From Thinopyrum elongatum (lineage: Eukaryota > Streptophyta > Magnoliopsida > Poales > Poaceae), in the NCBI GenBank assembly GCA_011799875.1, contig CM022298.1:54465792-54529791 (forward strand): a stretch of DNA of 64,000 nt, given 5' to 3'. Both the position numbers and the translations under genes were made by a program. Positions within the stretch are counted from its first letter, which is position 1; each line of letters begins with the position of its first letter. This document shows, in pieces, positions 63,118 to 64,000 of the stretch. Below the pieces are notes generated by a model. It saw nothing but the letters and a program-made list of their open reading frames with translations, did no database searches and was not told the DNA's origin.

Positions 63118-64000
63118 GACTCCCACTTGCACTAGAGTCAATAATCTAGTTAATGCTAATGCACTTCACACTTGTGGCATACCGGTGTAAATATGCTTCG
63201 CTTGTGGTATAGCCTGATGTCCAACGGATCTGATGATTTCAGCTCTGTGTGTATCTTTGCATATCCTCGCGTTTTCACGCTTTCATATTTTGTGTGGACT
63301 TGGTTTTGTATGTATGTGAATCACAGGTCGAACCTGGATTCCTCAGACTGAGTTATGGAGCAACTACCTGCAGTAGTGTCCCATTGACAAAAGCCATCTT
63401 GGAACCATACTAAGTTCATGAATGAACTATATGATTCAACATCTTCTTTGTCGCTTTTAAAAGCGGCAACATACTTCGCCTCTGTTATAGAATTCGCCAC
63501 AGTAACTTGTTTGGAACAATTTCCAACTACCGTGCCACCATATTGTGTGTTACACAAAAACCCTCAATTTAAATCGAAAATCGCTTGGAGCATGGATGAA
63601 AACTGTATCGATGTAACCTTTTACAACGAACTCTTCATGATCTCCGCTTGCGAGAAAACATGTCATTAGAGCTACTCTTGCACTCAATGACACTTTTCAC
63701 TGTTGTCCTATGATCAGTACTTTTGATCACTTTGGTATCTATACTCGCAACACCTTGGGAGTATCGGACATACCTGGTTGTTTCACATACCATGGAATAC
63801 ATGATTAATCCAAACACAAAGGTGTGTGGAATCTCCATCATGTATTTTGCTCATCAGTGTTTTAGGGACACCGAGTCTTGCAAAAACTCTTTCCATGTGA
63901 CTTTGGCAAGAACCACTCCTTGGCATTTTAAATGCTAAAAAGTTTTAGCATCTTGTCAATATGTATCTTTGCTCAGCCCCATTAGGTAAATCTATCTCCA
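63118..64000 (-). pseudogene. Element D internal region: polypurine tract and decayed Copia pol
   Basis: Complement of GACTCCCACTTGC at 63118-63130 is the polypurine tract. On the minus strand 63557-63321 reads VTVANSITEAKYVAAF (RNase H relic), and 63841-63635 includes FGLIMYSMVCETTRYV, a degenerate MYAMVCTRPDI. Stops interrupt the frame. Confidence 0.7.

Larger units (their letters stand above)
30115..64000 (-). mobile_element. Sirevirus-type Copia retrotransposon (Maximus-like), 3' portion, split by three insertions
   Basis: The 3' LTR is 30115-31603. Going leftward-transcribed, the element shows integrase (60983-60216), RT and RNase H (47300-45362), an envelope-like ORF (44036-42797, continued 34319-32114), multiple polypurine tracts (32057-31606) and the LTR. 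This gene order, the extra ORF after RNase H and repeated AGGGGGAG tracts identify the Sirevirus lineage. The 5' LTR, gag and protease lie beyond the right edge. Insertions: C at 34320-42796, Gypsy at 47306-60210, D from 60984. Coding regions contain several frameshifts and stops, so it is the oldest layer here. The left 5-bp flank is CTATA. Confidence 0.85.
60984..64000 (-). mobile_element. Element D: same family as A-C, truncated by the window edge
   Basis: 3' LTR 60984-63117 followed by the polypurine tract and the 3' part of the internal region. Left 5-bp flank is ATGCC (60979-60983); the other copy of the duplication lies outside. Inserted in the Sirevirus-type integrase region. Confidence 0.85.

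Overview
The window is nuclear DNA of a large, repeat-rich grass genome, most likely a Triticeae species (wheat, Aegilops, rye or barley). The evidence is nested LTR retrotransposons of BARE/Angela-like, Sirevirus-like and chromovirus types, a Stowaway MITE with a CTCCCTCC-type terminus, a Mutator-like element, and two small plant secretory genes. I see no prokaryotic or organellar features. Only two host genes are well supported. Both encode dirigent proteins on the minus strand (1-603 and 22905-23510). They form a tandem duplicate pair that includes their promoters.

Region 1-2914: dirigent gene 1, its promoter and AT-rich flank. Region 2915-21912: a single insertion event chain. Copia-type element A (minus, target duplication CTGCT) has a second member of the same family, B (6055-15385, duplication GTCCT), inserted into its internal region. 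Without A and B the two dirigent genes would be about 3.3 kb apart. Region 21918-30114: host-like DNA with dirigent gene 2, a local tandem duplication, a Stowaway MITE, an LTR-like stretch, an RNase H-type pseudogene fragment, a Mutator-like element with long terminal inverted repeats, and an exon-like stretch that I do not recognise.

Region 30115-64000: one large Sirevirus-type Copia element on the minus strand, running past the right edge. Its 3' LTR is 30115-31603, followed by multiple polypurine tracts, a broken envelope-like ORF, RT/RNase H and integrase. Three younger elements split it. C (34320-42796, plus, same family as A and B) sits in the envelope-like ORF. A complete chromodomain Gypsy element (47306-60210, plus, duplication GTGTG) sits between integrase and RT. 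D (60984 to the end, minus, same family as A to C) sits in the integrase region.

The Gypsy element is the only autonomous-looking mobile element: one intact 1443-codon polyprotein, 3.96 kb LTRs with about 0.6% by-eye divergence, tRNA-Met-type primer site and matching target duplication. A, B, C and D carry only decayed Copia pol remnants yet have nearly identical LTR pairs, so they were probably mobilised in trans by a relative. The most unusual signals are in the LTRs: degenerate hairpin arrays and exchanged promoter modules in the A-D family, and in the Gypsy LTR an ordered set of TGACGTCA repeats, hairpin repeats with one covarying stem, and a possible spliced ORF.
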